Source of the DNA: Pyralis farinalis
Lineage: Eukaryota > Arthropoda > Insecta > Lepidoptera > Pyralidae
Direction of reading: 5' to 3'
Assembly: GCA_947507595.1 (NCBI GenBank)
Contig: OX382277.1
Location: forward strand, 434,001-498,000
DNA: 64,000 bases
The notes beneath the pieces are model-generated. The model searched no databases. It was not told where the DNA came from and saw nothing but the letters and a program-made list of their open reading frames with translations. Below are positions 1 through 10,849 of the stretch, in pieces. The translations under genes were made by a program, and so were the position numbers. The first letter of the stretch is position 1; each line of letters begins with the position of its first letter.

Positions 1-475
1 TTGGTTTCATATGACAAGCATATTGGCTATGTAGATAGTTTGCGGTAACTGTGTTACATCAGGCGAGGTTGGTTTCGTATGACAAGCATATTGGCTATGT
101 AGATAGTTTGCGGTAACTGTGTTACATCAGGCGAGGTTTGGTCATATGACAAGCATATTGGCTATGTAGATAGTTTGCGGTAACTGTGTTACATCAGGCG
201 AGGTTGGTTTCATATGACAAGCATATTGGCTATGTAGATAGTTTGCGGTAACTGTGTTACATCAGGCGAGGTTGGTTTCGTATGACAAGCATATTGGCTA
301 TGTAGATAGTTTGCGGTAACTGTGTTACATCAGGCGAGGTTGGTTTCATATGACAAGCATATTGGCTATGTAGATAGTTTGCGGTAACTGTGTTACATCA
401 GGCGAGGTTGGTTTCATATGACAAGCATATTGGCTATGTAGATAGTTTGCGGTAACTGCTTAACATCAGGCAAGC
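1..475 (+). repeat. 68-bp tandem repeat, 7 copies, in the Ty3/Gypsy leader
   Basis: Units begin at about 1, 69, 137, 204, 272, 340 and 408; six are 68 bp and one is 67 bp. They are almost identical apart from a cat/cgt switch near the unit start and a diverged last copy. Each carries the words acaagcatattggc and gtttgcggtaactg. The array is cut by the left window edge, so the copy number is a minimum. Confidence 0.97.
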
Positions 476-700
476 TTAAGCATAGACACAACATAAGAGT
501 AAAAAGAAAACTAGCATTCAAGCTATATACCTAGGTTTCAATAAGTGGTTGCTTTTTAGAATAGTAACTGATATATTCATAGACAGCGGTGTGCATTTGC
601 CATCAGGCAAGAGGAAAATAAAAGTTAGCAATCGAATTTACAAATTGTTTGTTAGTTATCGGTTCTGTAAATTAATTTAGCAAACATTAAATTGGTTGCC

Positions 701-995
701 GCTTAACATAAAGTGGATAGATTTATCTTTGAAACAAGCATACAAATAATTAGTTAAAGTTAGCGAAGTTTGCGTTAACTGCTTAGCATAAGTTAGATAG
801 AGATATCTTTGAAACAAGCATACAAAAATTAGTTAAAGTTAGCGAAGTTTGCGTTAACTGCTTAGCGTAAGTTAGATAGAGATATCCTTGAAACAAGCAT
901 ACAAATAATTAGTTAAGGTCAGCGGTGTGGTCGCTGCATAGCGTAAGGTATATAGAATTATCATCGAAACGAGCATTCAATTCGTTAAACTTTAC
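701..995 (+). repeat. 79-80-bp degenerate tandem repeat, about 3.6 copies
   Basis: Units start near 701, 781, 860 and 936, each with gcttagc(a/g)taag, gaaacaagcatac and gcgaagtttgcgttaact. The words acaagcata and gtttgcg(t/g)taactg are shared with the 68-bp array at 1-475, so both look like relatives of one older leader repeat. Confidence 0.85.
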
Positions 996-1387
996 AGTTC
1001 AACTTGTTTTAGGCTACGGCTTGCGTAGCAGGTTAGAATTTTTTGTAATTAAGTGCGAGCAAAAGGTCTCTCTGGGTTTCCGTGAAACCGACATATGGCG
1101 GTGATAAAACATTTTGAGACTCTCATAAGCAACATGTTTATGTGAACAGGTCAGAATTTTTTTGTGGAAACAAGAGTATTGGGTTCGGTTTAAGTGTCAA
1201 TTTTATAGTTACCACTTGTTTCGGTTTCAAGTGAATTAGGGTTGGTATTTTGTTATACTCGTATTACAAAAAAAGGGATTCTGGACTATTGAAACGACTG
1301 GGGTGTGAACGTTTGCATAAGAGTGTGGTAGATTGGAAGTTAGTTTTAGTACGGTTAGTTTAGACGGTTGTGTGTACGTTAGTTATT

Positions 1388-1729
1388 ATGGCCGGGCGAC
1401 GATCTCGCAAGACTAGATTGGGGGTCCAAAACGAGTTAAGCAATGATCTATTACAAAGTATACTACAGAGATTGATAGCATTAGAAGAAAGACAGACCTC
1501 AGTTAACATCACAACGCCAGATAGTGGGCTAGAGTCAAATAATTTGAACTCTTTATCAGACCAGGGGGAGACTATTTCCCTTCCAGGAACCAGTAGGCGT
1601 GATTTTGGAAGTAGTTCAGTTGAGACGAGACCAGTGTGTGTCTATAAATTTACACAGACACTACCTAAATTTAATGGTCGAGACGCGGGCAATCCGATGG
1701 TTTTTCTAAGAATCTCAACCGTTATTTAA
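1388..1729 (+). pseudogene. gag: Ty3/Gypsy gag, N-terminal remnant
   Basis: An ATG at 1388 opens a frame of about 113 codons; an upstream GTG at 1370 is not a convincing start. The product has a basic N-terminus (AGRRSRK), a helical stretch (LLQSILQRLIALEER), a Ser/Thr-rich linker and the motif LPKFNGRD, which commonly opens the capsid region of insect Gypsy Gag proteins. A one-base shift in a T-run near 1700 diverts the frame to a stop at 1727, and nearly all the capsid plus any zinc knuckle is gone before the protease frame begins. Confidence 0.6.
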
Positions 1730-1744
1730 AGATAACAGGTTTCT

Positions 1745-2203
1745 TTGCCTGAGATAAAAGTGACAATACAAGGTTTAGAAGTGACTGCTTTAATTGATAC
1801 GGGAAGTGAGGTGACGTGTATAAGAGGTGATATATTCGAGCAGATTTCGGCAGGGGGTAGGCAGTGGCCAGACATCCCCATACCAGCGGTTAACGTTGTT
1901 GGAGCTTTTGGTGTTAGTAAAGGAAAGGTCAACAGGTTAATAATTTTACCATTAGGAATCAATGAGCGTGTTGTAGATACTCCTATGTTAGTTTTAAATA
2001 AGTTGCCGAAAGAAATGATTTTAGGCTATGACTGGTTGACGACAGTAAAGGCGTGTATCTCTTGTAGCAGTTCAGGAACATTATCAGTGACGTATGGAGA
2101 GCGTACTAGTGAGGTACATATGATTGATAACGAGGGTATGAATGAACGATGTAACTTTGTACTTACCACAAGTAAGAATGGTTATACCATAGAGCAAATA
2201 TGA
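1745..2203 (+). pseudogene. pro: Ty3/Gypsy retropepsin (aspartic protease) segment
   Basis: An open frame of 152 codons contains ALIDTGSEVTCI, the catalytic DTG loop of a retropepsin, at about residues 16-27, and MILGYDWL at about 91-98, matching the usual ILG flap-proximal motif followed by a W. This protease would mature the Gag-Pol polyprotein. Its start is a TTG in a rearranged gag junction, so it was originally part of a longer polyprotein. A TGA at 2201-2203 separates it from the RT frame downstream. Confidence 0.75.
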
Positions 2204-2218
2204 GAGTATGTATCTAAG

Positions 2219-2884
2219 TTGGAATTACCGGTAGAGCATAGGAATAAATTGCAAGAAGTTTTGGTTAAGAATAAGGAGGTGTTTTCTGATAGGCCAGGGG
2301 TAATTCATAAATACGTTCATGAAATTAAATTGAAAGACGAAACGCCATTCATAAAACGATCCTATCCAATTCCACATGCGTACCGCCAGGAAGTACAGAA
2401 TAAGATTTCGGAATTGGAAGCGTTAGGCGTCATTAGTAGAGCGCATACGGCTTACAGTAGCCCATTGACGTACACAATTAAGAAGGACGGTTCCGTTAGA
2501 GTTTTGCTTGATGCCCGGGAATTGAACTCTCGAATGGTGGGAGGAACAGAGTGTGCTCCTTTGGCTAGTGAAATTTTACAGTCAGGTTACAAAATAGATT
2601 ATTTAGCAGTATTAGATATAAAGGATGCATATTTTAGTGTACCTTTGACCGAGGAATCTAAACAGTACACAGGGTTTGTAGTGTCAGGGAAAAGTTATGT
2701 GTACAATCGTTTACCACAAGGATTGAAAACAACTGTTGGATCCTTTTCGCGTGTGATGGATATTATACTAGGAAGCGAAGCTAGAAGTTATTGTTTGAGC
2801 TTCTTAGATGATTTGGCTATTTTGACTAAAGGCAGTTTAGTGGATCATATAATGAGGTTGTATATGGAGAAAGGGCAGAGTTGA
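2219..2884 (+). pseudogene. pol: Ty3/Gypsy reverse transcriptase, truncated
   Basis: 221 codons in the frame of a Ty3-type RT. Recognisable blocks are the approach segment with YPIPHAYR, the thumb-proximal SSPLTYTIKKDGSVRVLLDAR, the catalytic LDIKDAYFSVPL, LPQGLKTTVGSFSRVMD, and FLDDLAI, the YxDD box with F-L in the variable positions. Sequence similarity ends about ten residues after that box; RNase H and everything up to the integrase C-terminus are missing at a deletion near 2845-2885. The catalytic residues are still present, but the domain cannot act alone. Confidence 0.8.
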
Positions 2885-3258
2885 GTACTGATAGGTATTT
2901 AAATATAGAAACGAAGACAGTCAATGTAGAGTCAATCTGCGCACAAGTAAGCGAATATGCACGTAAGATGGCAGGACAGCGAGCCAAACGTTTTGATAAA
3001 GTAAATAGGTTGGTAACTTACCAAGTCGGTGATTTAGTAAAGTTGCGGACAGTACCTAAGTCTGATAAGGCGCACAAATTGACTAAAAAGTTCGCATTAC
3101 TATATAGTGGGCCGTACGAGATTGGAGCGATACCATATGCCAACTGTTACACATTGATAAATCCAAATACGCGAGAAATTAAAGGTAATTATAATACGAT
3201 TAATATAGCGCGGTACTATGGTGGCAGGAAAGAAAGGATTACTGTGGTTAAGGTTTAG
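2881..3258 (+). pseudogene. pol: Ty3/Gypsy integrase C-terminal segment
   Basis: About 125 codons resembling the region after the integrase core: YARKMAGQRAKRFDK, then YQVGDLVKLRTV, an SH3-like GPY-type C-terminal domain with YSGPYEIGAI and YTLINPNTREIKGNYN. The zinc HHCC module and the DDE core are absent, so the left edge is the deletion breakpoint joining this segment out of frame to the RT. The stop at 3256-3258 precedes a short 3' untranslated stretch and the polypurine tract. Confidence 0.7.
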
Positions 3259-3426
3259 TGTCATTGGAGTTTAGGAGGTATTCAAGTTAGAGACGGGAAA
3301 CCATTAAAGCTATGTAGAATTTATCAAGACGGGAGTTATGGGTTAATTCTTTTGCTCCTTACTGATGGAGGGAGGTTATATCTTGTGAGGATGCAGTCTA
3401 ACATTTACACGTTATTCAACATCTCA

Positions 3427-3440
3427 AGGGGGAGGTTGTA
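3427..3440 (+). other. Polypurine tract and likely start of the 3' LTR
   Basis: A run of purines (aagggggaggt) is followed by TGTAATGG, the usual PPT then TG layout at the left edge of a 3' LTR. The LTR length cannot be set because no matching 5' LTR is in the window. Confidence 0.55.
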
Positions 3441-5690
3441 ATGGTACCAGCACATCTTATCGATAATAAGATTGCGTAATATTATTCAAAATTGGAATGG
3501 TTTAAAATTCCTTAAGATTGTTGTATGGTCGAAAGCAACGTGGCTGTGCGCACATGTGCAAACCATTATTTTTTTGTTAGCCGGCACCGAGCCCGTCGAG
3601 CTATGCAATCAAATTAGGGTTACCCAAGACTATAGAACAAACCCACGTAAGATATGTTGATGTTTTGGTGAAATTCGAAAATTGACAATGAATACAAGAT
3701 CTAAACGATCTGTTGGAAATAATTATAACGAGTAATAGATGTTTGAGAATAATTGGATTACAAGTGGTTCGACGCAATTTCTGCCCCAAGGTACAGTCCT
3801 TGGGTGTGACAGACAGACTCAGTCTGGAGTTTATTCGGGTATTTAGAATAAGATCTAAAATTTGGTACTAATCACAGTTAATTAGCATGTGTAAATTATG
3901 CATTATTCGGTAAATTAAGTTAGTTGTAAGGCCTAGTCTGGAGTGGAGAATGTGTACGGAACCTTGCGTTTAAACACAGATCGGCGTGGCGGTTTTACGG
4001 GGGTGAAGTGCGCGGGGTTTGTCGTGGACTATATAGGAATGGGAAGCGTTGAGACTTGACACAATAGCCAATACTGACGGTGAGGCGAAACGTATTTCGG
4101 GAATTCTTAAAACTTGGTACTTTTGTAACTTAAGCAATCAGTATTCGTTGGGCTATTAGGCTATAAGATTTGTTAACCAATTCTTATAGTTTTCTTTAAA
4201 TTCGCGATAGTTTGTTTTAAAGTGGCTTGTTATTAAGCAGTATTGACACATTTCAAGCACCGTGGTAAACTGACTGTGACAACTGAGCGGAGTTTGAAGT
4301 GTATAGAATCAAATACACGATTTAGTACGGACAGGTAAGCCGTGTCTAGATCTTCCCACATTACACTAGGGAAACGCTTTGCTAGCTCGAAAATAAAGCG
4401 CTGGTGAAGTGTACACATACATTTATCGAATGTCGGGGCGACTATGAATCCCTAGATTTGAGCAATTTATTAATTGCGGAAGATCTAGGCTCACGTGAGT
4501 CCGCGTGAGTCACATTCGAAGTTAACGGGCCATAGAACTAGGAGATCAGATACACACACGCCCGTTGGCTGTCTACACAAAGTTATATACACATATATAT
4601 ATTTTATAACACAACTATCTATACACAACGTCCTTAGAAACACTCGCGTTAGGGCGTTAGGTCATATCCCGGGTCTTGTTTCTTTAAATCCGCGATAGGT
4701 TCTGTTAGATAATTAGGAGTAGGATTAGAGAATCTAAGTTGTAAGGTTCCGTATAGAATCCATTGTCGACTAAGTTATAAATAAGTGCTTGTTCGCATGA
4801 GTTTGAATGTTTATTGGATAAGGTGGTTGGTAGTGTAAGGATCTCGCGATTTTGACTATATAACGCTCTCATTTTATTTTATTTGAAAAAAAAAGAGGAT
4901 ATATTTATATCAGTAAATGTAACATCATAGTGTACGGTAGAGATTAATCAGTGTTAGCCCCGTGGTTTGAACATCGATTAATTTTGGTCGGGCGCTTTGT
5001 GGTGGGTCTAGTCAGGCCTGTATCCGCCTGAAAGCACACATATCAGACGGTTATTCACTTGACTGACATGGTAAGGGTACCGTACACTTTACAATAAATG
5101 ATGAAGGTTCTTTAAAGTACAGTAAGGTTGGTATACCATAAACACGAGAGCATAGCTTGCGCGATAACGTCCCGCGTGAATAAGCAAAAGAACGCTATAA
5201 GCGTCAATAAACTTTGATTTCCGATAAGCTTGTAATCCGTTCGTATAGCGAGAAAGTAACTAACATGTCTTTAAAATGTTAAGGCAATCCGCCGAGTGTA
5301 TTCAATTCACTCCCATCCAGTCCCATTAATTGGTAAAACCCGATCAGGGTTTAAGAGCTCTTACACAATCAATAATGCGCACATATAACTTATAATATAT
5401 AAATTATACCAATGGACTTGGAATATTTAAGGCTTGGAGCAGTGGCTATTAGTTGCAACAACAAATATTAAATAAAAGTCGTACGCACACAAATACATGT
5501 TTATATAAATACATTGTTTCTTTGCGAAGAAACCAGCTCCAAAGACCTTAGCTGTGTGTTGGAAATCCCGGCCAGGGTAATTAAGCCACGACATAAATAT
5601 TATAATATGCACCACACACATGCAAATACAAGTTCGACAAATCTCGAGCTTATGGGCGGATTTCCATTATTAACTCGTATATACGACACT
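3438..5690. other. Probable 3' LTR, then anonymous AT-rich sequence
   Basis: No protein of interest is encoded here. If 3438 begins the 3' LTR, the TATA-like actatatagg at about 4027 and the AATAAA at 5206 could be its promoter and polyadenylation signal, but neither can be tested without the partner LTR. A right border ending in CA could not be fixed. Confidence 0.3.
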
Positions 5691-5721
5691 AGGCACTAAG
5701 ACATCGAAATATCTTACATCA

Positions 5722-5741
5722 ATATATATATATATATATAT
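5722..5741. repeat. (AT)n microsatellite
   Basis: Uninterrupted alternating A and T for about 20 bp. Confidence 0.95.
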
Positions 5742-5774
5742 CAACAAATCGAAGTAGAACTGTTAATTCAACTG

Positions 5775-6170
5775 TACATAGGCTGGCGGAGATAGGGCTT
5801 TAGGTAAATACAGAATACATAAGACGATACTAGGTAACATAGGTAGGGTTTGATCACGAAACACATAGGTAGAGCTTAAAACTGAGATTAGGTTATCTAG
5901 GTAGGTCTTATACTAGACACACGTAGGGCATAAGACAAATAGGTATGTTATCTAGGTAGGACGTAATATTAAACACATATGTAGATCTTAGAACAAATAC
6001 ATAAAAGAAATATAGGTAGGCATATAAGTAGGGAAGTTAGGACATTAGGTAGGGAAGATTAGTAGAGCTTAGCAAGGCAGGAACGTTTAGTTCGTTAGGT
6101 AAGACAATAATAACAAGATAGCAATAGATTTAGGTAGGGTTCATCAGTAGCAGTAGGTGTAGTTAAATAG
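5775..6170 (+). repeat. Degenerate taggtagg minisatellite
   Basis: The word taggtag(g/t) recurs about every 15-40 bp together with cttaga/gcttag and acacatagg, giving a diffuse array with no fixed unit. No coding content is seen. Confidence 0.6.
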
Positions 6171-6479
6171 TAGGTAGTGACAATAATAGTAGGCAGATAG
6201 GCTGGACACGCTCCAGTTCATTAAGTTAGGTAGGATCCAATAGGCATATCGGTAAGTAGGCTTAGGCGTGCTGCATGCATGCCCACTACATCCACATAGG
6301 TAGGGTGGGTCGCCCTGCGGTCCAGTACACCACATCGCATTATTACAATACAAATTGAACGTTACGTATACATTGACGAGGTGTTGAAGGATGACATCGA
6401 CATGACAGCATGGAACGCTAATCATTCGCCAACGTATATTCATAATCATAACTTGAATTATTTGAACGAGCCCTCGTAA

Positions 6480-6742
6480 CGCTACTTTTACAACAAGACT
6501 ATTCGGTTCGATTCCCATACAGGACAAACTCTGTATGTTTGTCTTGCTCTGAGTGACTGGCGAAGTACTTCCACCTCACAGGCGACGGCGGCCAAATTAC
6601 ATAGCCCTGGAGGATTGTTGTGTTCCTGGGAATGTTGTGTTGGCAGAAGTGGTGGCAACTTGGAAGCGATGCTTCATCGACTACAGGGACCACTTTAAAT
6701 CAGGTGGGCCGTATATTTCAATGCCTCCTGACGTTGTATAAA
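6480..6742 (+). mobile_element. SINE family 1, plus strand copy
   Basis: Starts with the B-box-like ggttcgattccc, continues with the family body (tcacaggcgacggcggccaaa, ggaggattgttgtgttcc) and ends at the family 3' end caggtgggccgtat...cgttgtataaa. The tRNA-like head is cut before the A box, so this is a 5'-truncated copy. Confidence 0.75.
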
Positions 6743-7302
6743 CAAATAGCACGGGACTTCCTCATGCCTTGTTGGAATTACACATAAGCTTCTATCTATG
6801 GTGGCTTATATGAGAGAGAGAGAGAGAGAAATATGATGGAATACGATTTTATTCTATCCCAATAGCCTATGAGTTTCCTAACATCTTCTGTAAGTCCAGC
6901 AGCAGAACAGTGTTCGTTGGAACTTGAGATGGATCACTCGTCACCCGGCACAGTGGCACGACACGGGGTTCGTTCTCCTAACTCGTGAACTATTTAAACA
7001 AATGGTGAACTTTGAAAACTGCCCTAGTGACAAAAGACGTGTCTCAAAGTCGCCGAGGAAATAGTTAGTTGCAATTTTGAAGTAGTTTCAGTTTCAACAA
7101 GTACATGCAATATTTTATCTGCAGACGCGGTCCCGCAGCTCCAGCCCGCGTCTCGAGAAATCTTTTAAATTTGTTTAGAAAATGAGTTGCGAGGCTGCGA
7201 ACGATATGGAAATGTGACAAATGAAGCTATTTTCTCGGGGCATTTGTACCCGCGCAGAGAGCACATCGTCTCTCTCGCAGACGGTCGTCTGTCGGTCGTC
7301 GG

Positions 7303-7425
7303 CGCTAGGCCGCATGAACTAATTGGTGGCGGAAGCACACAAAGCAGGTTAGATCAAATTGCATGTAAATTTGACTTTCGCAAAATACGCCTGAATTTAT
7401 TAACTAAACAAGAGATTGTTACACG
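7303..7425 (+). repeat. Dispersed repeat R3 (agcacacaaagcaggtt family)
   Basis: A conserved core of about 92 bp, from gcatgaactaattggtggcg to gcctgaatttattaac, also occurs near 18595, 36796, 51570, 56100 and 56390. It lies at the 3' end of a GC-rich segment here and in two other copies, which suggests a short retroposon or Helitron-like end. No coding content or clear terminal structure was found. Confidence 0.65.
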
Positions 7426-7477
7426 GAGGTAGATGATATTCAGAGTTTCGATATTCAGACACGACATAATTATTATA

Positions 7478-7929
7478 TCTATATATATAAAACAAAGTCG
7501 TGTTAGTTACACCATTTATAACTCAAGAACGGCTGGACCGATTTTTATGATTTTTATGTTTTTGGATATAGATATTTTAATACTTATTATCCTATTCCGG
7601 ATAATAAGTATTAAAACATGGAAAAAAATAACAAAAAAATAAATATAAAGTAAATTACATTTCTCATACATTTTATATGAAATTCTTTTTTTATGATATC
7701 TCAAGTACGAGTTGGCATATCTATATCTATTATATATATAAAACAAAGTCGTGTTAGTTACACCATTTATAACTCAAGAACGGCTGGACCGATTTTTATG
7801 AATTTTGTGTTTTTGGATTTGTCTTCGTCCGGAATAGGATAATAAGTATTAAAAGAATTTATACCATCTAATAAGTTAACACACCATTTATTGATCCTGA
7901 GGCGGTACGAAGTTCGCCGGGTAAGCTAG
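7478..7929 (+). mobile_element. Non-autonomous Helitron, lepidopteran Lep1-like
   Basis: The left end is A|TCTATATATATAAAAC and the right end is gttcgccgggtaagCTAG|T, fitting the Helitron rule of TC...CTRR inserted between A and T. Inside is aactcaagaacggctggacc, a word common to lepidopteran Helitrons. A GGCG/CGCC stem (ggcggtacgaagttcgcc) lies about 15 bp before the CTAG. A second 5' end, again A|TCTAT...aaacaaagtcg, begins at 7726, so either two copies overlap or the element carries a partial tandem duplication. No Rep/helicase is encoded. Confidence 0.8.
7575..7616. repeat. Perfect 18-bp hairpin inside the Helitron
   Basis: Left arm 7575-7592 is the exact reverse complement of 7599-7616, with the 6-nt loop tattcc. 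The right-arm word ggataataagtattaaaa recurs in the second Helitron half near 7839. Confidence 0.95.
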
Positions 7930-8069
7930 TAAGATATATTTGTTTACAACATTGAATATCGGAAGGTTATTGTAGCCTATAGCATTTGCCATATAAATGT
8001 ATGAGTCACCAAAAACCTAGAACCTTTTCAACTCCGTAGGGACATAGGCTCTCTAAGCGTATTTTACCG

Positions 8070-8451
8070 CCTTTACCATGGCGAGTGCTCTGAAGAACTG
8101 TTTTCCCTTATCCCACCCTCACCCTTCCGTCATAGAACTACACGTGAGGACTTGCGATGTCATCGTTCCACTGTTGAGAATATCTCTTCGCGTACCAAAA
8201 AGTTCGGCAACTCCTATCTTTGTCGTACCATTAAAAAGTGGAACGCCTTGCCTGCACATGTGTCCCCTCCTTCCTACAATATGGGATCATTCAAACGAAG
8301 CGTGAAGAAGCATCTTGCGGGACAGCATGGCAGCGTCAACTGACAGGATACGGTGTAGTATTTTGTCAGTTGCAGTTGCGGTTTGGGCTCCTCTTTCGCT
8401 TACCATCAGGCAAAGAGGAGCCACTATGCTGAACTAATATATGAAAAAAAA
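8070..8451 (+). pseudogene. Jockey/CR1-group LINE, 3' end with poly(A)
   Basis: Overlapping short frames encode the conserved C-terminus of a LINE reverse transcriptase: TIKKWNALPAHV, then SFKRSVKKHL, the usual W-N-x-LP and F-K signature that closes Jockey/CR1-type RT proteins. The frame switches twice within 250 bp. A 3' UTR with gcttaccatcaggcaaagagg ends in an A-run at 8441-8451. It is a 5'-truncated dead insertion; a minus-strand relative lies at 51720-52075. Confidence 0.7.
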
Positions 8452-8924
8452 AAACATTTACCGACGTTGTATAAAAAAGTTCAACCCAGCTGCCTCTTTA
8501 ACTCCACCGAACCGCTCGACGGAGCCACGCCGACCGAGCTGATCGATTTAGCATTGTGAGATATGTACGAGTTGGAAAATGGAAATCCATTATGTAGGAG
8601 ATGCACCTCGCCACGACAATGGAGCGCCACTGGACCGACTGGAGACGATCGCCCGCGAGCGGCCGGACTCTCTCGGAAGGAAAGTAAACATCTAAATCAT
8701 TAGTTAATTGGCGGGCTTAGGTAATTAACGACATGCGACGAAGGTCGACGACCCCTCGACGCGATGAAGACCGGAGTTTGATCGCCAAAATCGAACTTTG
8801 AAATACGTCACACAGTGCTGGTCGATCATAATCAATTTGCTCACTATTATGTTTTCATGTACATTTATATGTGTGATGGTGACGCACAAAGTTTAAAGCC
8901 CGACTCCCTCCAAACATCCCCCCC

Positions 8925-9290
8925 CCCCTTCTTCTTCTTACTACCGTTATCCTGTTTCCTAATCCATTAGGATTGTTGGGGTCCGCTACCTAAGCCTGAG
9001 GATTCGGCGATACAGATTTTTACATTGAGCGACTGCCGTCAGACACACGACCCAGAGGGAAACCAGACCTTACTTAGGTTAGGTCGTACGTCTATCGACA
9101 TATATTCCTCGGACGGACGGGTTTCGTCACGATGGTTTCCTTCGCCGCCGAGCGAGAGATAATTACAAATACATACATAAATCCGAAAAGACGAATTCAG
9201 TGGTGCGCAGCCCCGCTTGGATTCGAACCCGTCCCGGGCCGGTTCTTTATCCACTGAGCTGTCATTGCTGTCCCTCCGACGTGCCGCGAT
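8925..9290 (-). mobile_element. SINE family 2, minus strand copy
   Basis: On the minus strand the element begins with acagctcagtggataaagaa and gggttcgaatcc, resembling the A and B boxes of an RNA polymerase III promoter. A body follows with tcttttcggatttatgtat, taggtagcggacccc and aatggattaggaaac, ending at a gaagaag-rich tail. Related copies are at 15385, 23760 and 58195, all in this orientation. Confidence 0.75.
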
Positions 9291-9584
9291 GTATACGAGT
9301 ACTAATCTCCTGTAACTAATTCTCTTACAGTACAATAGAAACTACATCGGAATCCGGTTTAAAAGCACTTTTTTGCAAAAATCATGTTTTAGTTTTTGAT
9401 TTTACGTGTCGATATGAAACAAAAGAACAGACAGAATTAATACCTTTATTTACACTTTGTATTGATATATTTTGCGTATCATGCGGCCTGCACGATGGTA
9501 AGCAGTTACTGAAGCCCGTGGATACTTGCAACACTAATGGTGTCTCTCGCGCATTGCCGACCCGAATTACACGCTTGACAATAT

Positions 9585-9750
9585 AAAGCTGTAGTTTGGA
9601 AGTATACACATAATATTGTCTTAGGTTTTCGCGATTGTTACACATTGAATTAAACAATTTTTAACGGAAGTATCGCGTGTTTTATTTATTTTGTTGAACC
9701 TGACGTTTCGAACGCTTTGCAGCGTCCGTGGTCGCAGGAAGACTAAGGTG
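9585..9750 (+). repeat. Dispersed repeat R4 (ttgaattaaacaatttttaacgg), copy 1
   Basis: Contains cttaggttttcgcgattgtta, then gaattaaacaatttttaacgg and tttgttgaacctgacg. A rearranged copy at 37674-37815 carries the same blocks with part of them inverted. No coding content. Confidence 0.7.
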
Positions 9751-10442
9751 ATATTTGTCTTACATTGGTTGTTCAATTATTACATCTACCGACATGGATG
9801 GATTAATTATATATGTTCCGATTCACACAAAAATCGCTCACAGCTCACAGAACGTTTTTTAGTATATACACGTATTAACTATGCTGACAAAGTGCTAGAA
9901 TAAAATATTGAAAAAATGTTTTTTTGATCTCCTCCCTACACGTAAAGTGGGGATGAATTTTTTATTCTCTTCCACCCCATGGTGTGGGGAGTCGTTAGAT
10001 AGGTTTTTTAAAACATCGAGAATGTGGGAAGATCATTTTTCGGTATAGTGATCCATTTGCGAAATATTTATATTAAAAATGAAAATTTTTAATAATTCGC
10101 CAGCCAGCGAAACAGTTGTATTTGGAAATGTAAAAAAAATCATGGTAGTAGTCCATGTAGTGAACTTAAAAGGAAAACTATCACGGCCAAGCAGACTTTA
10201 CAGTTTAACGAGTAATAGTCGACGAAATTTTAAATGTGTCCATAGAATATGACATTGCACTTATCTGCACGAAGCGTTTTGCCATAGTACGAGTAAAAAC
10301 AAATAAGTAGGATAACTTCATACACACGCACCGAACGCGGTTTGTATGTGTGCGCGCCCGTACATATGCGTCGTCGCACGCACACACTGACAAAATTTAT
10401 CGCTGCTAAAGGTACGCCAGTCGTGGCTATGCTGTGCGTAAT
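9751..10442. other. Anonymous sequence
   Basis: No recognisable gene. A homopurine and T-rich stretch at 9900-10060 contains paired words such as ccccatggtgtgggg. The short frame at 10205-10393 is low-complexity (CA/GT-rich) and is not considered a gene. Confidence 0.5.
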
Positions 10443-10625
10443 GGTCTATGTACAAAAAATAATTTAAAAAAAACTTTGTATTATAGATCCCTGATGATGA
10501 ATTGTTTTGTATATAGATAGACTATGCATTTTTGACGATTGTATAAACTATAAGCGACATCCCTACGTGTTTAGGCTATTATCGTTCGCTCGGGGCTCGA
10601 GTCGGTCTACTTATTTGTTTTTACT
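10443..10625 (+). repeat. Dispersed repeat R5, plus copy
   Basis: Contains ggtctatgtacaaaaaataa, gatccctgatgatgaattg, ttgacgattgtataaactat and ttaggctattatcgttcgct. The same blocks occur in reverse order and orientation at 24370-24560, so this is a two-copy repeat of about 185 bp. Family unknown. Confidence 0.75.
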
Positions 10626-10849
10626 ATGGTTTTGCTTCCTAGTTTCTAATTTGAACGGCCAAGTAGTGGGACTTCCCCCCTGCGATATTGGCAGGTAAAG
10701 GGAATATATATAGTTTCGCTGCTGGTTTTAATTATATTAATCCATTTTCACACTCATATATAGACTGTTCATAAGTTTCATAAGTTGTGAGTATTTATGC
10801 ATAGATACCTATTCTATATATATATATATGTATGTATAACATAATATAA

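Larger units (their letters stand above)
1..3437 (+). mobile_element. Ty3/Gypsy-type LTR retrotransposon, internal part, deletion derivative
   Basis: The order leader, gag start, retropepsin, reverse transcriptase, integrase C-terminus, polypurine tract on the plus strand is that of a Ty3/Gypsy element. The leader is built of tandem repeats and the coding part is only about 1.9 kb, against roughly 3.5 to 4 kb usual for gag plus pol. Most of gag, all of RNase H and the integrase zinc and DDE domains are missing. The 5' LTR and primer-binding site were not found and probably lie left of the window. The element cannot be autonomous. Confidence 0.75.

Noticed and set aside
4027..4037. TATA box of a host promoter
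   Set aside because: It lies inside what is probably a 3' LTR; an LTR promoter is equally likely and neither can be tested here.
9180..9290. tRNA gene on the minus strand
   Set aside because: B box gggttcgaatcc is present, but the segment is the head of SINE family 2 with no acceptor stem.
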